Source: Mallotus nudiflorus
Lineage: Eukaryota; Streptophyta; Magnoliopsida; Malpighiales; Euphorbiaceae
DNA: 64,000 nucleotides
Reading direction: 5' to 3'
Assembly: GCA_947683625.1 (NCBI GenBank)
Contig: CANTUR010000124.1
Coordinates: forward strand, 2,144,001-2,208,000
Below are positions 12,661 to 24,034 of this stretch, piece after piece. The notes under the pieces were generated by a model. It searched no databases. It saw only the letters and a program-made list of their open reading frames with translations, and was not told the DNA's origin. The first letter of the stretch is position 1; each line of letters opens with the position of its first letter. The position numbers and the translations under genes are program-made.

Positions 12661-12995
12661 CGATCCATATCAAATTTGACCAATTTTTCATCTTACCTCT
12701 TCTACATTTTTAACATAGTCCATCTTTTATCTTTGTAGAGCTTTTTCAATGACGTGTTAATGGATTAAAAATCCATTAAAATACACTTTCAAATACGTAT
12801 ATTTTATTTTATATTGATTTTCTCTTATGTTATTAATAATCCTCAACCTAAATTCTTTAGCATGGTAGGCTCGTTTCGTAAGTTATTATTCATACTTATT
12901 TTGTGAGATATTATCTATAACGAGCCACTTATATGAAGAGTCGAACGTAGTCAGCATTGATGATTAGTTCATGCATGATTCAAATTATTATTCAA
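12661..12995 (+). repeat. Copy 1 of a dispersed repeat, also present at 59599-59890
   Basis: About 330 bases match, in the same orientation and with many substitutions and small gaps, the segment at 59599-59890 on the far side of the outer retrotransposon. Shared blocks include AAATTTGACCAA, TTTTTTCAATG, AAAATACACTTTCA, TTTTCTCTTATGTT, TTTTGTGAG and GATTAGTTCAT. No coding potential is seen. Confidence 0.7.
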
Positions 12996-13012
12996 CTTAC
13001 TTTATTTATTTT

Positions 13013-14098
13013 GGCAAAACTCATCTCGAAACCTCTCAACTTATCGGCTTTTTAATTTTAGATTCATAAAAATTTTATTTTATATATTTAGACCTTTAAA
13101 TTTTATAGATTTAAAGTTTTAAATTCGTTTGTTAATTTTTTAATACAAATTATTTCTTTTTAGTTTATGAAGTTTTATATTATAACATTCATACCATTAT
13201 TTACTATTTAACACTTACATTATTTTTAAAATTTTTTTACCAGTAAAAAATAAATTTACTTATTTTAGTTTCTAATATTTTAAATTATTAAATACATATT
13301 TAAATAATTTTAAATTTTAAAAATAAACAAATAAGTTAATGCTCTAAGATAAAAAAAATTATAATAATACTATTGTTTTTCACAATATTTTAAATTATTG
13401 TGAATAAATTATTATAATATAATTTTTTATATACCCAAAATACACGATAAAAATGAAGGTTAAAATAAAGGTTATAAAAAATTTGCGTTAGTTGAAAAAT
13501 CTATCACTGTTTTTTGGTGACGTACAGACATATATTATTATCCACTATTTATAAAAAGTTATATTATAAAAAATTATTCACAACAATTTAATTAAAATTG
13601 TATACAAAAAACTAAAAAATGTATTAGAAGTATAAAATTTAAATTTTGAGGAATTGTAAAATATTTTTTTATCATAATCTCTTTTAATTATGGTGTTCTT
13701 TTTTATCATGATATTTTATTTTGAAAATATAATATTTTATTTTAAAAAACAGAGTTTTATTATAATTTTTGTTATCTTAACATTAACTTATTTATTTATT
13801 TTTAAAATTATTTAAAAATGATTATAAATTTATTTTTTTATTTTAAAATATTAGAAATTAAAATAAGTAATTTTATTTTTCAAAAGTGATATAAGTGTTA
13901 AAAAGTAAAAAAAATGGTATGAATGTTAAAAATATAAAATTTCAAAGATCAAAAGAAAAAAAATTTTGTTAAAAAATTAATAGATAGGTTTAAAACTTTA
14001 AAACGGTGAAGTTCAAGAGTTTAAATATATAAAATGAAATTTTAAGAGCCTAACGCTAAAAAGTTGATAAGTTTAGAAGCCTCGAGATGAGTTTTACT
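13013..14098. mobile_element. Foldback (long terminal inverted repeat) element, about 1.08 kb
   Basis: The outer 130 bases of each side are clear inverted repeats (left GCAAAACTCATCTCGAAACC, right complement GTAAAACTCATCTCGAGGCT). Complementarity continues inward for at least 360 bases and weakly to near the middle (about 13440 and 13560), so almost the whole element could fold into one long hairpin. A possible 9-bp target duplication (ATTTATTTT / ATTTATTAT) suggests the Mutator-like superfamily, but it lies in AT-rich sequence. No ORF is visible. It ends about 30 bases from the outer LTR. Confidence 0.7.
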
Positions 14099-14127
14099 AT
14101 TTATTATTTATATTATTATTTGAGTTC

Positions 14128-15549
14128 TGTTGTGTTCAAAACCTGCAAGCGTATAGATCATGATTGCAGTATAAAAATTTATCATTCCTACAAAAATTAA
14201 ACATTAAGTACTAATATCTTTACTTATATTTTAGCTAGTAAATTAAATAAAAGTGAATTTGTAATCAAAATAAACAAAGAAATATAAATTAAAGCTTAGA
14301 GCTTAGACTTAGTTTCGTTATTCCAATAAGATCATAAACACTTTAAATAAATTTAAACATTGAATCCAGTTAAGGGTAATTGTTCTAAAATATCTAAAAG
14401 CTCTCTCAAGTTCAATTAAGCATGTTAAGATTAAGATTCAACCTACTCTTGTGATTAAGAAATTAATCAAAACTCATTAAGATCTTTAAAAATTACTTTA
14501 CCCTCAAAGAGCTCGCCTACTCTTATGGTTGAGTGATCTAAGTCCTATGAATCTAAAATTAATAAATTCCCTTGACTCTCGTTATTGAATTTACCCATAA
14601 ATATGCAAACAAGCTTACCAAGAATGAAACCATAAAATAAGTGTAACTCATAAAATTAACAGAAAATCAATTTAATAAATAAAACTTGTGTTTAATCACA
14701 TCATGAAATAGTTACTCCTAACCTAAACTCTAAACCCTAAAGGAATTTAGCCACGCATACTTGTGGCGAAGCAAACAAACAATAATTAAAAGATTAAAAT
14801 GAAGAAAGAAATAATGAAATAAAACTCTTGAATTCTTGAACCAATTGTCTTTAATCCTAGCTTAGCTCCTTGTTTGTTGCCTCTTAAGTGCTCCATCCAT
14901 GCCCCCAAATACCTCTTAGCATCCCTTTATACAGGAAAACCTAATAGGAGATCTTTTAGCCTTTCAATTCTTCTTCCTTTATTACTTAGGAATAGTCTCT
15001 TTTTCTTTGACACACCCACCACATGATTGTGTTGAGCCGATGTGATGTTAAACTTTCTGACATAGTTTTTAGTACAACCATGCATGAGCTCAGATTCAGA
15101 TTCCAAAAGGTTGCACACTTTCAAACATGGTTGTGCCTGAAACGGTGTCGCACTTTCAAAACTTGTTTAATTTGAACAGAAAATATGCACCAGCAGCAAC
15201 ACATCAATGTTGCACCTGTGTGACATGAAGCTTGCATTCCAGTAGATTACACAGGCAATGACACAGGTGTGTGCCAAATTGTGTTGCCCTTAACATGATC
15301 TTCTCATGCAAATCCTTGGTTTCTTTGGAATCCTTAGTTAGTTTCCTAAAGGAAAAAAAGAATATTTGTTAACACTTGAATAAAATTTCTAATAGAAACA
15401 AATTAATTACAAAAACAAATAAAAACTAAATAAAATATCAAACCAAAATAATTCTTGTTTAGGCCTAATTCCTACCCAAATTAATTTGAATATTTATACA
15501 AAACTCATTAAAATTCAACTCAAATATATGTAAGGAATTACACACATCA
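14128..15549 (-). repeat. 3' LTR of the outer Athila-like element
   Basis: Aligns end to end with 58056-59460. The position matching the 5' LTR TATA box reads TTTATACAG (about 14927) instead of TTTATATAGG, so the promoter box is mutated. The short minus-strand frame at 14927-15124 lies inside the LTR and has no known domain. Confidence 0.88.
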
Positions 15550-15566
15550 AATCAAATTCCCCCACA
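15550..15566 (-). promoter_or_regulatory. Polypurine tract of the outer element
   Basis: On the minus strand GTGTGGGGGAATTTGATT lies directly before the LTR start TGATGTGTG. This is the plus-strand primer position for reverse transcription. Confidence 0.7.
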
Positions 15567-16920
15567 CTAAAACTTTGCTTGTCCTCAAATAAAAATCAAA
15601 TTTGATAATTAAAAGAATAAACTCAACTTCAATTAAAAATTTCAAGCTTCTAAGACATGTAACCAATAACACCAAGATAATATATTTAATAAAGAGCATA
15701 GCGAGACAAAAGTATATTATATATAAATAATTTACTAATCACAACCCAAACACATAACTCTTTGAAATCTAATGAACATAACTCTAGAAGAAGAGCATTT
15801 AAGTTGTTAACTTTTTCTTTGAAAATAAAAATTAGTTGTGAATGTGTTTTTTGCTCCATTTTACAACATCTTTTATTTTATTTGATGAGTGCATTTTACG
15901 CTCTATCTCACCATTTTTATTCTCTTTAATCAAATCTTCTCACTCTTAGTCATCCCCCATCGTTCCCCTATTACTAAGCGTGGATACCGCCAAATGGGTC
16001 CTTTGGATACTTTTACTCTAATTAGAGTATTGGGGTAGATTTAAAGCATATAAAAATTTTAATTTAAATACTGCTCTTACTAAAGAAAAGAGAGATTTTT
16101 TTTCCTTGAATTACAAGCCAAAATGCATTCTCTCCCAAAATCATGATCAAATTCAATCTCTAAGTTGATACTTAGGTTATGAAAACTAAATAATTCATAC
16201 ATAATATCCTTGTCCAACCATCTTAATCAATAAATCATCCAATAATTCGATAGTGGAACTGGAAAACATGCTTATATACTATATAGATTTTAACTAAAGT
16301 TGAGTAATAATTTTGCACAAAATGGAAAGAAAATATAAAATTTGAAAGGACAAGCTAATTCTAATATGGAGAAAATGAGTTGAGGATTAATGAACTTAGG
16401 ATAATTAAGTAGTATTATTATTATTATAAATATGTATATATATAAATAATTTATTAATTTTTTTAACTGAAAATCAAAGAAAACTAATTTTAAAAGAAAG
16501 ATAAAAATAAAAATAAAAGGCAATAAAATGGCCAAACTCCCCTACACTACTGACGTCATTGTTCCCAATGACCTAAACATGAGAAAACAACTTAGAAATA
16601 TGCAAAAAATAAATAAATAAAGAAAAGAATATAAAGAAAGGGAAAAGAAAGGTACTGCCTTGTGAATGGTTGTTTGAACACGAAAAATGCTCGAAAAATA
16701 AAAAGAAAATAATAAAAGCAAAAACTAATACAAAGAGAAAATAAAGAAAAATTAATAAGAACAAAAAATAATATAAAAGAACATAACAATTAACAAGGAT
16801 AAAAAATAAAACTGGATACAACCAAAATAAAGTCCAAAAGAAATAAAAAGATAACTATCCATAAAAGCAAAAACCAACATCCTAAATAGAAAGAAAAAAA
16901 ATATCAAAATAGACAGAGAC
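15567..16920 (-). other. 3' untranslated internal region of the outer element
   Basis: AT-rich. The only structured part I see is the conserved box at 15945-16050, annotated separately. The minus-strand frames at 16290-16535 and 16573-16821 are low-complexity Phe/Leu/Ile-rich translations of A/T-rich DNA and are not supported as genes. Confidence 0.5.
15945..16050. repeat. Box shared with Ogre-like elements (GCGTGGATACCG / TCCTTTGGATACT)
   Basis: One copy of a roughly 100-base motif with ATTACTAAGCGTGGATACCG, then GTCCTTTGGATACTTTTACTC, then AGAGTATTGGGGTAGA. It recurs three times each in elements A (25595-25925) and B (40880-41210). It contains a short inverted repeat (TACTCTAATTAGAGTA). 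Function unknown. Confidence 0.65.
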
Positions 16921-18187
16921 TAAAGTCAATCATCCAAGGGTGCATAATCATCATAAAAGCCAGTAGCATCAGTACCATCAACTGCTTCATCATCATCATG
17001 AATTTCTTCGATGGTAGTTGTAGAAGTTAATGCTGGATAAATAAGGCGAGGAGGCATGGTAATGCTGTGAGTCTGACAGATGTTAGTGATACCAATATCC
17101 AGCCATTGAAGCATGTCATTATGATAGCGAATAGTAGCTTCAAATTGTGATGCAGAGATAGAGGTTACAAAAGTAGAAGACTCAAACGATGGAGGGGTGG
17201 TATATGGATGAGGTTATGGAGGTGGTGTTTATTTATGAGCAAAGGCATCAACTAAAACATACCGCTCATCCCTTACAGTAACTAACTTGATGTTCCTCAT
17301 AAAATTAAGATTAAAAGGGATCATAGAACACACCTCGGTCAAGTTTGAGCAGCCATAAAAAAACACCTAAACATTTAGTTAAATAAGTGATATACCCACC
17401 CACACAATGCTCCTTTCTTATTTTTGGACATTCCATCCATATAAAGAGCAAAACCATACCCCAAATAAGGAATAAACCTTGTTAAAGCACCTAAGGTAAA
17501 ATAAATCCCGAGTTGAAACAACTCTAGTAGTCTCTCGCCTACCACATATAGTGAAAGCAATAAAACGATACAAAAAGCATAACTCAGGCCTAGTAATATT
17601 AGTGCTTTTACTACCCCTATCATGAATGATTTCTCACTAATAATCCTTAGGTTGTCAAAACCAAAATCAACAATTGTGTATTTAATAGCTTCACTAGTGG
17701 TAAAGAGAGGCTTATAGAAACCATAGTTCACAACAAAGTCATTCAATAAGAAAGAAAAAGATTTTCCTCCTAATCAAAATTTAACCGCATTAAGTTTATC
17801 AAACATAATTAAACCCTTTTAAAGAGTAAAACTATATAAAAATTCTAGGAACAATTCTAAATAAGTACGTTGATTAATCCTAATAAAATTGTCCTATTTA
17901 GATTGGTCAATCATGCCCAAAATAGAATCACATAATCCTAAAGCCTTAAGATCATTAGTAACAATACGACAAGATAGGTGAAGGGGTAAGAGGAGTAAAG
18001 CACTTACTCGCTTCTGATGTTCTTTATTTAGGAAATGAAAGAGTGGGCATAAGGAGGAAGAAGAAGGTGGTGGTGGCTTGGAAATTAACATCAATGGCAC
18101 AATCGTGCAACTGCTGGTACGATCGCTGGTGTGAGGGCACTTCCTTGGTGGATTCAACTTTTTCCTAATATGTTTTTTGCGACCCAT
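16921..18187 (-). pseudogene. Env-position ORF remnant of the Athila-like element
   Basis: Lies between the end of pol and the 3' LTR, where Athila elements carry an extra ORF. An opening frame starts at the ATG at 18187 (MGRKKHIRKKLNPPRK, basic) and runs to a stop at 17894. Further downstream, 17746-17375 is a second frame with hydrophobic stretches (VVKALILLGLSYAFCIVLLL), and 17114-16926 is an acidic tail. Several stops and frameshifts separate them. The content resembles the region annotated as Athila ORF in other plants, from general recollection only. No envelope function can be shown from the sequence, and the copy is dead. Confidence 0.55.
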
Positions 18188-19224
18188 GATTGTAAACGAT
18201 AAGGTATTGACAAAAATTATTGGGATAAGGAAGAGAAAATGAAGAAATTTGAGAGAAAGTTGGAAAGCAAATAAAAAAATTAAAAAGAAAAGTGAGAAAG
18301 GGATAGATGGTGGCTAGGGTTTGTAAAGAAAGGATATATATACTAATTGAACCACATGAGTGTGATGCGCATGTATGGCAAACCATGCCATGTAAAACTA
18401 TAAGAAGCGTAACATTGTATAGTTTTATAGAGCTTGTGTCATAAAGTGTGCAACTTTTTGTCCAAATAGAATTTGATGGTTTAATTCATCGCACGAGAGT
18501 GTATTGGGTGTGTATGAAATCGTGCAACCTTTTGCACAATTTAATTTCAATGACAGTATACACAACACAGGTGTGTGGAGGTTGTGTGTAAAACCATGAA
18601 ACCTTCTGTCCAAAATATTTGGTTAAAAATCTCTATGACATAACCATGCAGTCCTAGTGTTGCCCTCTATGACATAACCATGCAGTCCTAGTGTTGCCCT
18701 CTATGACATAAAGCATCTTGACGCATGGTCATGTGGTGACCGTGTGTCAAAGTGTGCAAAGTTTTAGATAACGTTTATGGATGGAAAATGTGATAACACA
18801 ACCATGTGCCATTAGTGTATAAAATCATGCATGTTTCTGCCTTAAAATTTAAAGATGGGAATTTTCACATAATTAACACATAGCGGTGTTACAATCCGTA
18901 TAAACATTTGAGCAAATGGAATATTGACACACAGTTATAAATATAGTTATGTTATAACCATGTGTATCATATGAATGATAAATCCAATGTTATGTACTTG
19001 AACACAGTGCGAAGCATAACTGTGTGTAAGTCCGTGTTGAATGTCCAGACACTTGATCCTTAACTTTTCATCTTTTCCCTTTACTCATGAGAAACCTAAG
19101 AAAAAACTATGTAAAAAATACATAAAATAAAGGAAAATAAAACATATAAAAATAATTATTAAAAAGATAAAAGAAAAATAAGTTTAAGTAAAGAAGCAAT
19201 AGGTTGCCTCCCATACAGTGCTCA
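18188..19224 (-). other. Spacer between integrase and env-position ORF of the outer element
   Basis: No intact ORF. It is rich in short motifs such as ACCATG, CACACA and GTGTGT that also occur in the element's own LTR. It contains a perfect tandem duplication at 18632-18709. Confidence 0.5.
18632..18709 (+). repeat. 34-bp tandem duplication
   Basis: Two identical 34-base units starting TCTATGACATAACCATGCAG at 18632 and 18666, plus an 11-base partial third from 18700. The lack of any mismatch suggests a duplication much more recent than the surrounding old element. Confidence 0.9.
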
Positions 19225-20235
19225 TTTAGGGTCATTAGCTTGACCAAGAGTTCATGCTCTTATTCGATGTCAAAGAGTGTGTAAGAAACACTCTTTAAAC
19301 TTGCTTCTTCAAGATGATAAGGCTTTAGATGTTGCCCATTAACTTTAAAAGTATCATTTGCCTTGTTCAAGAGTTCCATCGCTCCATGAGGGAAAATTTA
19401 TTTGATCGTGAAGGGACCAGACCATTGTGACTTTAGTTTTCTTGGAAAAAGCTTCAATCTTCAGTTAAAGTGGAGTACTAGATCTCCTTCTTGAAGCTCT
19501 TTCTTTTGTAAATACTTTTCATGCCATTTCTTAATTCTTTCTTTGTAGAACTTGGCATTTTCATAAGCATCCATTCTGAATTCCTCAAGTTCATTCAATT
19601 AGAGAAGCATTTTAGTTCCAGCTTTTGCTAGATCAAAATTTAGAAACCTTGTGGCCCAAAATGCTTTATGTTCTAGCTCAACCGAGAGGTGACATGACTT
19701 TCCAATGACTAAATGAAAAGGTGAAGTTCCAATTAGAGTTTTGAAGGCTGTTTTATATGCCCAAAGTGCATCATCCAAACATATAGACCAATCTTTATGA
19801 GAAGCATTGACCACCTTCTCCAATATTCTCTTCAATTCCCTATTTAAAATCTCCATTTGTCCACTAGTTTGAGGTTGGTATGGTGTGGCTACTTTATGTT
19901 TGACACCATACTTTACAAAAAGGCTCTTGAATTGACAATTACAAAAGTATGAACCACCATCACTTATTATAGCCCTAAGAGTTCTAAAGCGAGTGAATAT
20001 GTTTCTTCAAAGGAATTTAGTAATCACCTTAGCATCATTAGTTGGTGAAGTAATTGCTTCTACCCACTTAGATACATAATTGACCCCAACCAATATGTAC
20101 TTGTTCCCAGAAGAGCTAGGAAATTGACCCATACAATTAATCCCACATACGTTAAAAACTTCAATTTTCATGATGTTTAAGAGAATCATCTCATTACACC
20201 TTCTAATATTCCATGTCCTTTGATAATGATCACAC
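19225..20235 (-). pseudogene. Integrase core and C-terminus of the outer element (pol fragment)
   Basis: Minus-strand reading picks up directly where the fragment ending at 36581 stops, after removal of element A and one CACAC copy. The order is the end of the zinc-binding region, the rve core (KYILVGVNYVSKWVEA), IISDGG with the second catalytic Asp, NRELKRIL with the catalytic Glu, ALWAYKTAFKT, and a C-terminal RLKLFPRKLKSQWSGPF segment. The first catalytic Asp position reads Asn (VCGINCMG, where GID is usual), and the second Cys of the zinc site is replaced (KCDHY). Stops and frameshifts are scattered. It is clearly non-functional. Confidence 0.85.
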
Positions 20236-21529
20236 TGTAGACGGCGGGGTTTAGTGCGCATCCAAGATTTTAGTAACTGCGTCACTGTTTGAGCTCATGG
20301 CTCTAAATAACACACTAACCACTGTCACAAAGACATGGCGTGGAGATGAGGAGTCACCACCCAGAGTAATAATTGAGACAAATCGAAAAGGTGGTACTCG
20401 ATTCCCTAAAAGAAAGCTAGTACCACAACCAGGAGATTTTGGATATAGAATACCAACTTCTTTTAGTCTTGTGTTCATTTAGAATTACTTTATGAATTAC
20501 TATCTTATCCTCTATTTACATGCAATTTCATATAAACCCAAAACAACAAACTCCAAGGCAAACTAGTCATGAACAATACAAGTAAATAATGCATTCCATA
20601 AATCACATAATCCCTAAGTTAGTCTAATATTCATGGATTTTAAATAAATGGGCTAAAGTCTATATATTTTAAATTATAAGTGAACCTAAAGACCTAATTC
20701 CTTTTTATTTTAATTAAATGAACCTAAGTCTAATAATTTTAATTCTAAAAATGAACCTAATTCTACATGTTTTAATTAAATAATGATCTTAAATCTACAA
20801 ATTATGAAAAAGGCTTAAATTAAGTGAGATAAGTCTAAATTAATTAAATTAAATTAAGTGGACCTATGTCTAATTAACTAAATGGACCTAAAGGTATTTC
20901 TAACCTAAAATCTAATTAATTATGGACCTAAAAAATGTATTTTAATTAATTAAACCTAATTAATTATTAAATGATATGGGCTAAAAATAAACAAATCAAA
21001 ATCGACAATGGGCTTAAGGCCTAAAACACACAAAACTAATAAATAAGCTCAAAAACAAATAAAAAAATATAAAAAAATTAATTAATTAAGTATCAAATAA
21101 ATAACTAAATTAATCCTTACTAAAATCCTAATTTTTATTAACATGCAATTTAAATTAATCTACTTTCTCCATTGATTTTAAATGATTACCAAATTGAAAC
21201 CTAATTTTACTAACCAATTTAACAAAAAATCATACAACCATATACATAATTTTATTACTATTCCCACTATTGGGGCTACTACCTTAATTCATAAAATAAT
21301 TAATAAAAAAATAAAATAAAAATAAAGACAATAAAAATAAAAAATAAAACCTTAGAAACTAAGTCTCTACGGGGCTTTATCCATAATCTTCTATGAATTT
21401 CCAATAAAATTCTTCTTCCTCATATGATCACCATGTATTTTCCTCCATAATCACCAAAAAATAATAATAATTAATGAATAAATTATGATAAAATAAATAG
21501 AATAATAAATAAACAAATAAATAAATAAA

Positions 21530-21556
21530 TAGAAGAAGAAGAAGAAGAAGAAGAAT
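21530..21556 (+). repeat. GAA microsatellite in the element A 3' LTR
   Basis: A run of about eight GAA/AGA triplets. The 5' LTR of the same element has only two or three triplets at the matching place (about 35809), so the repeat length changed after insertion. Confidence 0.8.
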
Positions 21557-21752
21557 ATGATATGCTTATGGATGATTAAGGTGCTCCTCAGATTTGTGAT
21601 TCACCGTTCTTGATAAGTCTTTGAATCTTTTCTTCAAAAAAAAATTCTTCATGAGTCTTGAATTAATTGATGAATTAAAAGAATTTTTGATTAAAAATAA
21701 ATAAAAAAAAATAAAAACACAATTTTCTTTTTCTCATCTCCTCTTTTCCACG

Positions 21753-23249
21753 TAAAAAGAGTCCTAGAGGGGGGTGAATAGGACTATCAAATAAAAATGA
21801 GAAATTAAATGAATTCTTTGTAAGAATTAAATAGAAGTTGAAAAGGAAGAATGAAGAACACAAAGATTTAAGGAGTTCGGATTCAATAACAATCCTACGT
21901 CTTCACCTAACTTATCCCTAAGTTAGGATTTTTAATCATCACAATCTTATTCACGGGATTAAGATTATACAAGAGTTTTATGGCTCACTCTTATAACCTT
22001 ACAACATGAGTTTTCAAGGCTCACTCAAAAAACCAAAACCCAAGTGTTTTAATGGACAACACTTAAACCAATTCCTTTAGAAATAAATCTCACTTCCCTT
22101 CTAATCTAACCTAAGATTTAAGATGAAGAGAAATTCTATTTCTAACACACACCCAAATCTCACAAGAGTTATACAAACAAAGAATTATTTAAGAGAATTT
22201 GAGAGCTCAATGAAAGCTTAAGAGATAATAAAAATGATAAAACAAGTTACTATACTTCCATTCAGCTCTAGAGGTATTTATACTAAAAAATATAGCTGTT
22301 GGAGGTGCAAATGATGTGTCCAACATGTATATTTTGAATTATTGAGACTGATGCTGTCAGACAGCTATTCATGGATTGAAACCGTAATTGGCTCCTCAGG
22401 ACGTTTGAATTTGCCAACACTTTCTTCATAAAAGTTATAGATATTTGAATTATCTTTCCATATCAACTTGAATCACCTAAATTGAATTTCTGTAGCTTAA
22501 TATATGTCCAAAATACTAAGCATTGTGTAATCTGTAATGCAGACTACGGTCAGACAGCTATACCCAAATTGAAGTCGTGATTTGCTCATGAATAAATTTG
22601 AATTTGCTAATACTTTCTTCATTAAAGCTGTATATATTTGAATTATATTTCCATTAAATTTTTAATCACTTAAATTTGACTTCTGTAGCTCGAGATATGT
22701 CCAAATTACTGAAGATTGTGCAATCTGAAATGCAGAATACTGTCAGACAGCTATACACAAGTTGAAGCTGTGATATGCTCCTGAATAAATTCGAATTTGC
22801 CCATATTTTCTTCATAAAAGTTGTAGATATTTGACTTATATTTTCATAGCATTTTTAATCACCTTGATTGGACTTCTTTAACTTAAGATATGTCCAAAAT
22901 ACTAACAGATGTGCAGTCTGAGATGGCAGACGTATACGTGAATTTCAACTCAAAATTTTCATAACCAAATGAACTTGGATTTTCACAAAAAAGCCCAAAT
23001 TCAGAAAGCTCGAGATGTCTACTTCAAATGTTAAGAAGCTCATTTTCTCATTTAAGAGCTCTAAATATGTCAAAAGCCTTCTTCAATCTCAGAGGTTCAA
23101 TCAGCCCGAAAAGTCACTATACATCCAAAAGTGTATATGCATGGTATATGTTTGGTATATAATTCCCTACACACTTAATTGAAATTATTAGTATAAAAAT
23201 TATTTGTCAAAGTCCAAAATTAGGAGTTTGATCATGCAAATGGTCAACA
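21753..23249 (-). mobile_element. Solo LTR C (about 1.5 kb) inside the element A 3' LTR
   Basis: Absent from the 5' LTR of element A, where TTTTCTACGCCTTTCTC runs on without a break. Flanked by CCACG (21748-21752) and CTACG (23250-23254), a 5-bp target duplication with one change. Minus orientation begins TGTTGACCATTTGC and ends CTCTTTTTA, which would be CTCTTTTCA before one transition. No coding sequence is seen. Probably Ty1/copia by its TGTTGA start, but the family is not certain. It contains a 193-bp tandem repeat. Confidence 0.75.
22356..22935 (+). repeat. 193-bp tandem repeat, three copies, inside solo LTR C
   Basis: The marker GTCAGACAGCTAT recurs at 22356, 22549 and 22742, giving an exact 193-base spacing twice. 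Each unit also has a TTTCTTCATAAAAGTT-like block, a TATATTTGAATTAT-like block and ATATGTCCAAA. Units differ by substitutions, so this is not a recent duplication. Confidence 0.85.
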
Positions 23250-23514
23250 CTACGCCTTTCTCTTTATTTCTTTTCCTCCCTTTTTCACGCCCCTTTTTTC
23301 CCTTTTTCCTTTTTTCTCTTCTACTGAGCTCCCCTTTTATAGTGGAACTAGGAAGCCTAACCCTAATCCTAGTGTGATTCTCATTCCTAAAGTATATTTA
23401 GGAATTTTGAACCAAATAGGATTAAATTAATTAGGAAGTTTAAACCAATTTAAGATTGAATTAATTAGGAAATTTAAACCACCTAAAATTGGAATAATTA
23501 GAAATAGGAAAACA

Positions 23515-23660
23515 GAAGAGTTCAATTCCGATCGGACTTGTACAATCTTGATTCCGATCGTAATTATTGTAATTCCGATCATAATTACATAATTCCGATT
23601 GGAATTATGTAATTCTAATCGGAATTACATAATTTCGGTCGGAATTATGAAATTTTGATG
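23515..23660. repeat. Palindromic array (CCGATCGG core) in element A 3' LTR
   Basis: Six to seven tandem units of about 22 bases. Each is a near-palindrome such as AATTCCGATCGGAATT, with outer arms such as CATAATTCC...GGAATTATG and GTAATTC...GAATTAC. It lies about 230-370 bases inside the LTR start in element orientation, that is in U3, upstream of the TATA box. Confidence 0.8.
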
Positions 23661-23882
23661 TGCGCAAATTTTTTTTTACATTTAATTACAAAAAGGCCCC
23701 CAAAAAAATTTAAATTTTACAATTAGGTCCTAAAAAGAACTTTGCTATTTAGTCCCTGAAAACATTAAATTCTTCCTTTAAAAGCCCTTATAATTTTTTA
23801 AAGATTAAGCATTGAAGACATTTTCATCATTAGAGTCCTTTGCTGCATCCATAACATGTCATCCCAAAATTGGGTGTCTACA

Positions 23883-23896
23883 GTTGCCCCCCTTTA
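23883..23896 (-). promoter_or_regulatory. Polypurine tract of element A
   Basis: On the minus strand AAAGGGGGGCAAC abuts the LTR start TGTAGACACCC. Confidence 0.75.
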
Positions 23897-24034
23897 TCGC
23901 TATTTGCTTGACAAATTACGGTAAAGTAGAATAGCACCCAATTTCTAAATTGAAAGTTAGGATACTTACTTGTACTCCGTGAGGCTTCTACTAGTGAATT
24001 TGCTATACTCAAACGTACAACATTTTAAATAACA

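Larger units (their letters stand above)
20236..23882 (-). repeat. 3' LTR of element A (carrying solo LTR C)
   Basis: Matches 34522-36580 over its whole length except for 21753-23249. It starts TGTAGACGGCGGGG and ends GGGTGTCTACA on the plus strand. A TATA box for minus-strand transcription is at about 23331-23342 (complement CTATAAAAGGGG). Confidence 0.9.

Noticed and set aside
16290..16821. Phe/Leu-rich minus-strand frames as membrane proteins
   Set aside because: They come from A/T-rich low-complexity DNA in the 3' region of the outer element. Hydrophobicity is a by-product of TTT/TTA codons.
16921..18187. A true envelope gene of a retrovirus-like element
   Set aside because: Only the position and two hydrophobic stretches support this. 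The frame is broken and no fusion or receptor-binding feature can be recognised, so it is given only as an env-position ORF remnant.
20297..20482. Plus-strand frame at the start of the element A LTR and its minus counterpart
   Set aside because: They lie in the LTR terminus and recur with stops in the other LTRs (34580, 49870). No evidence of coding use.
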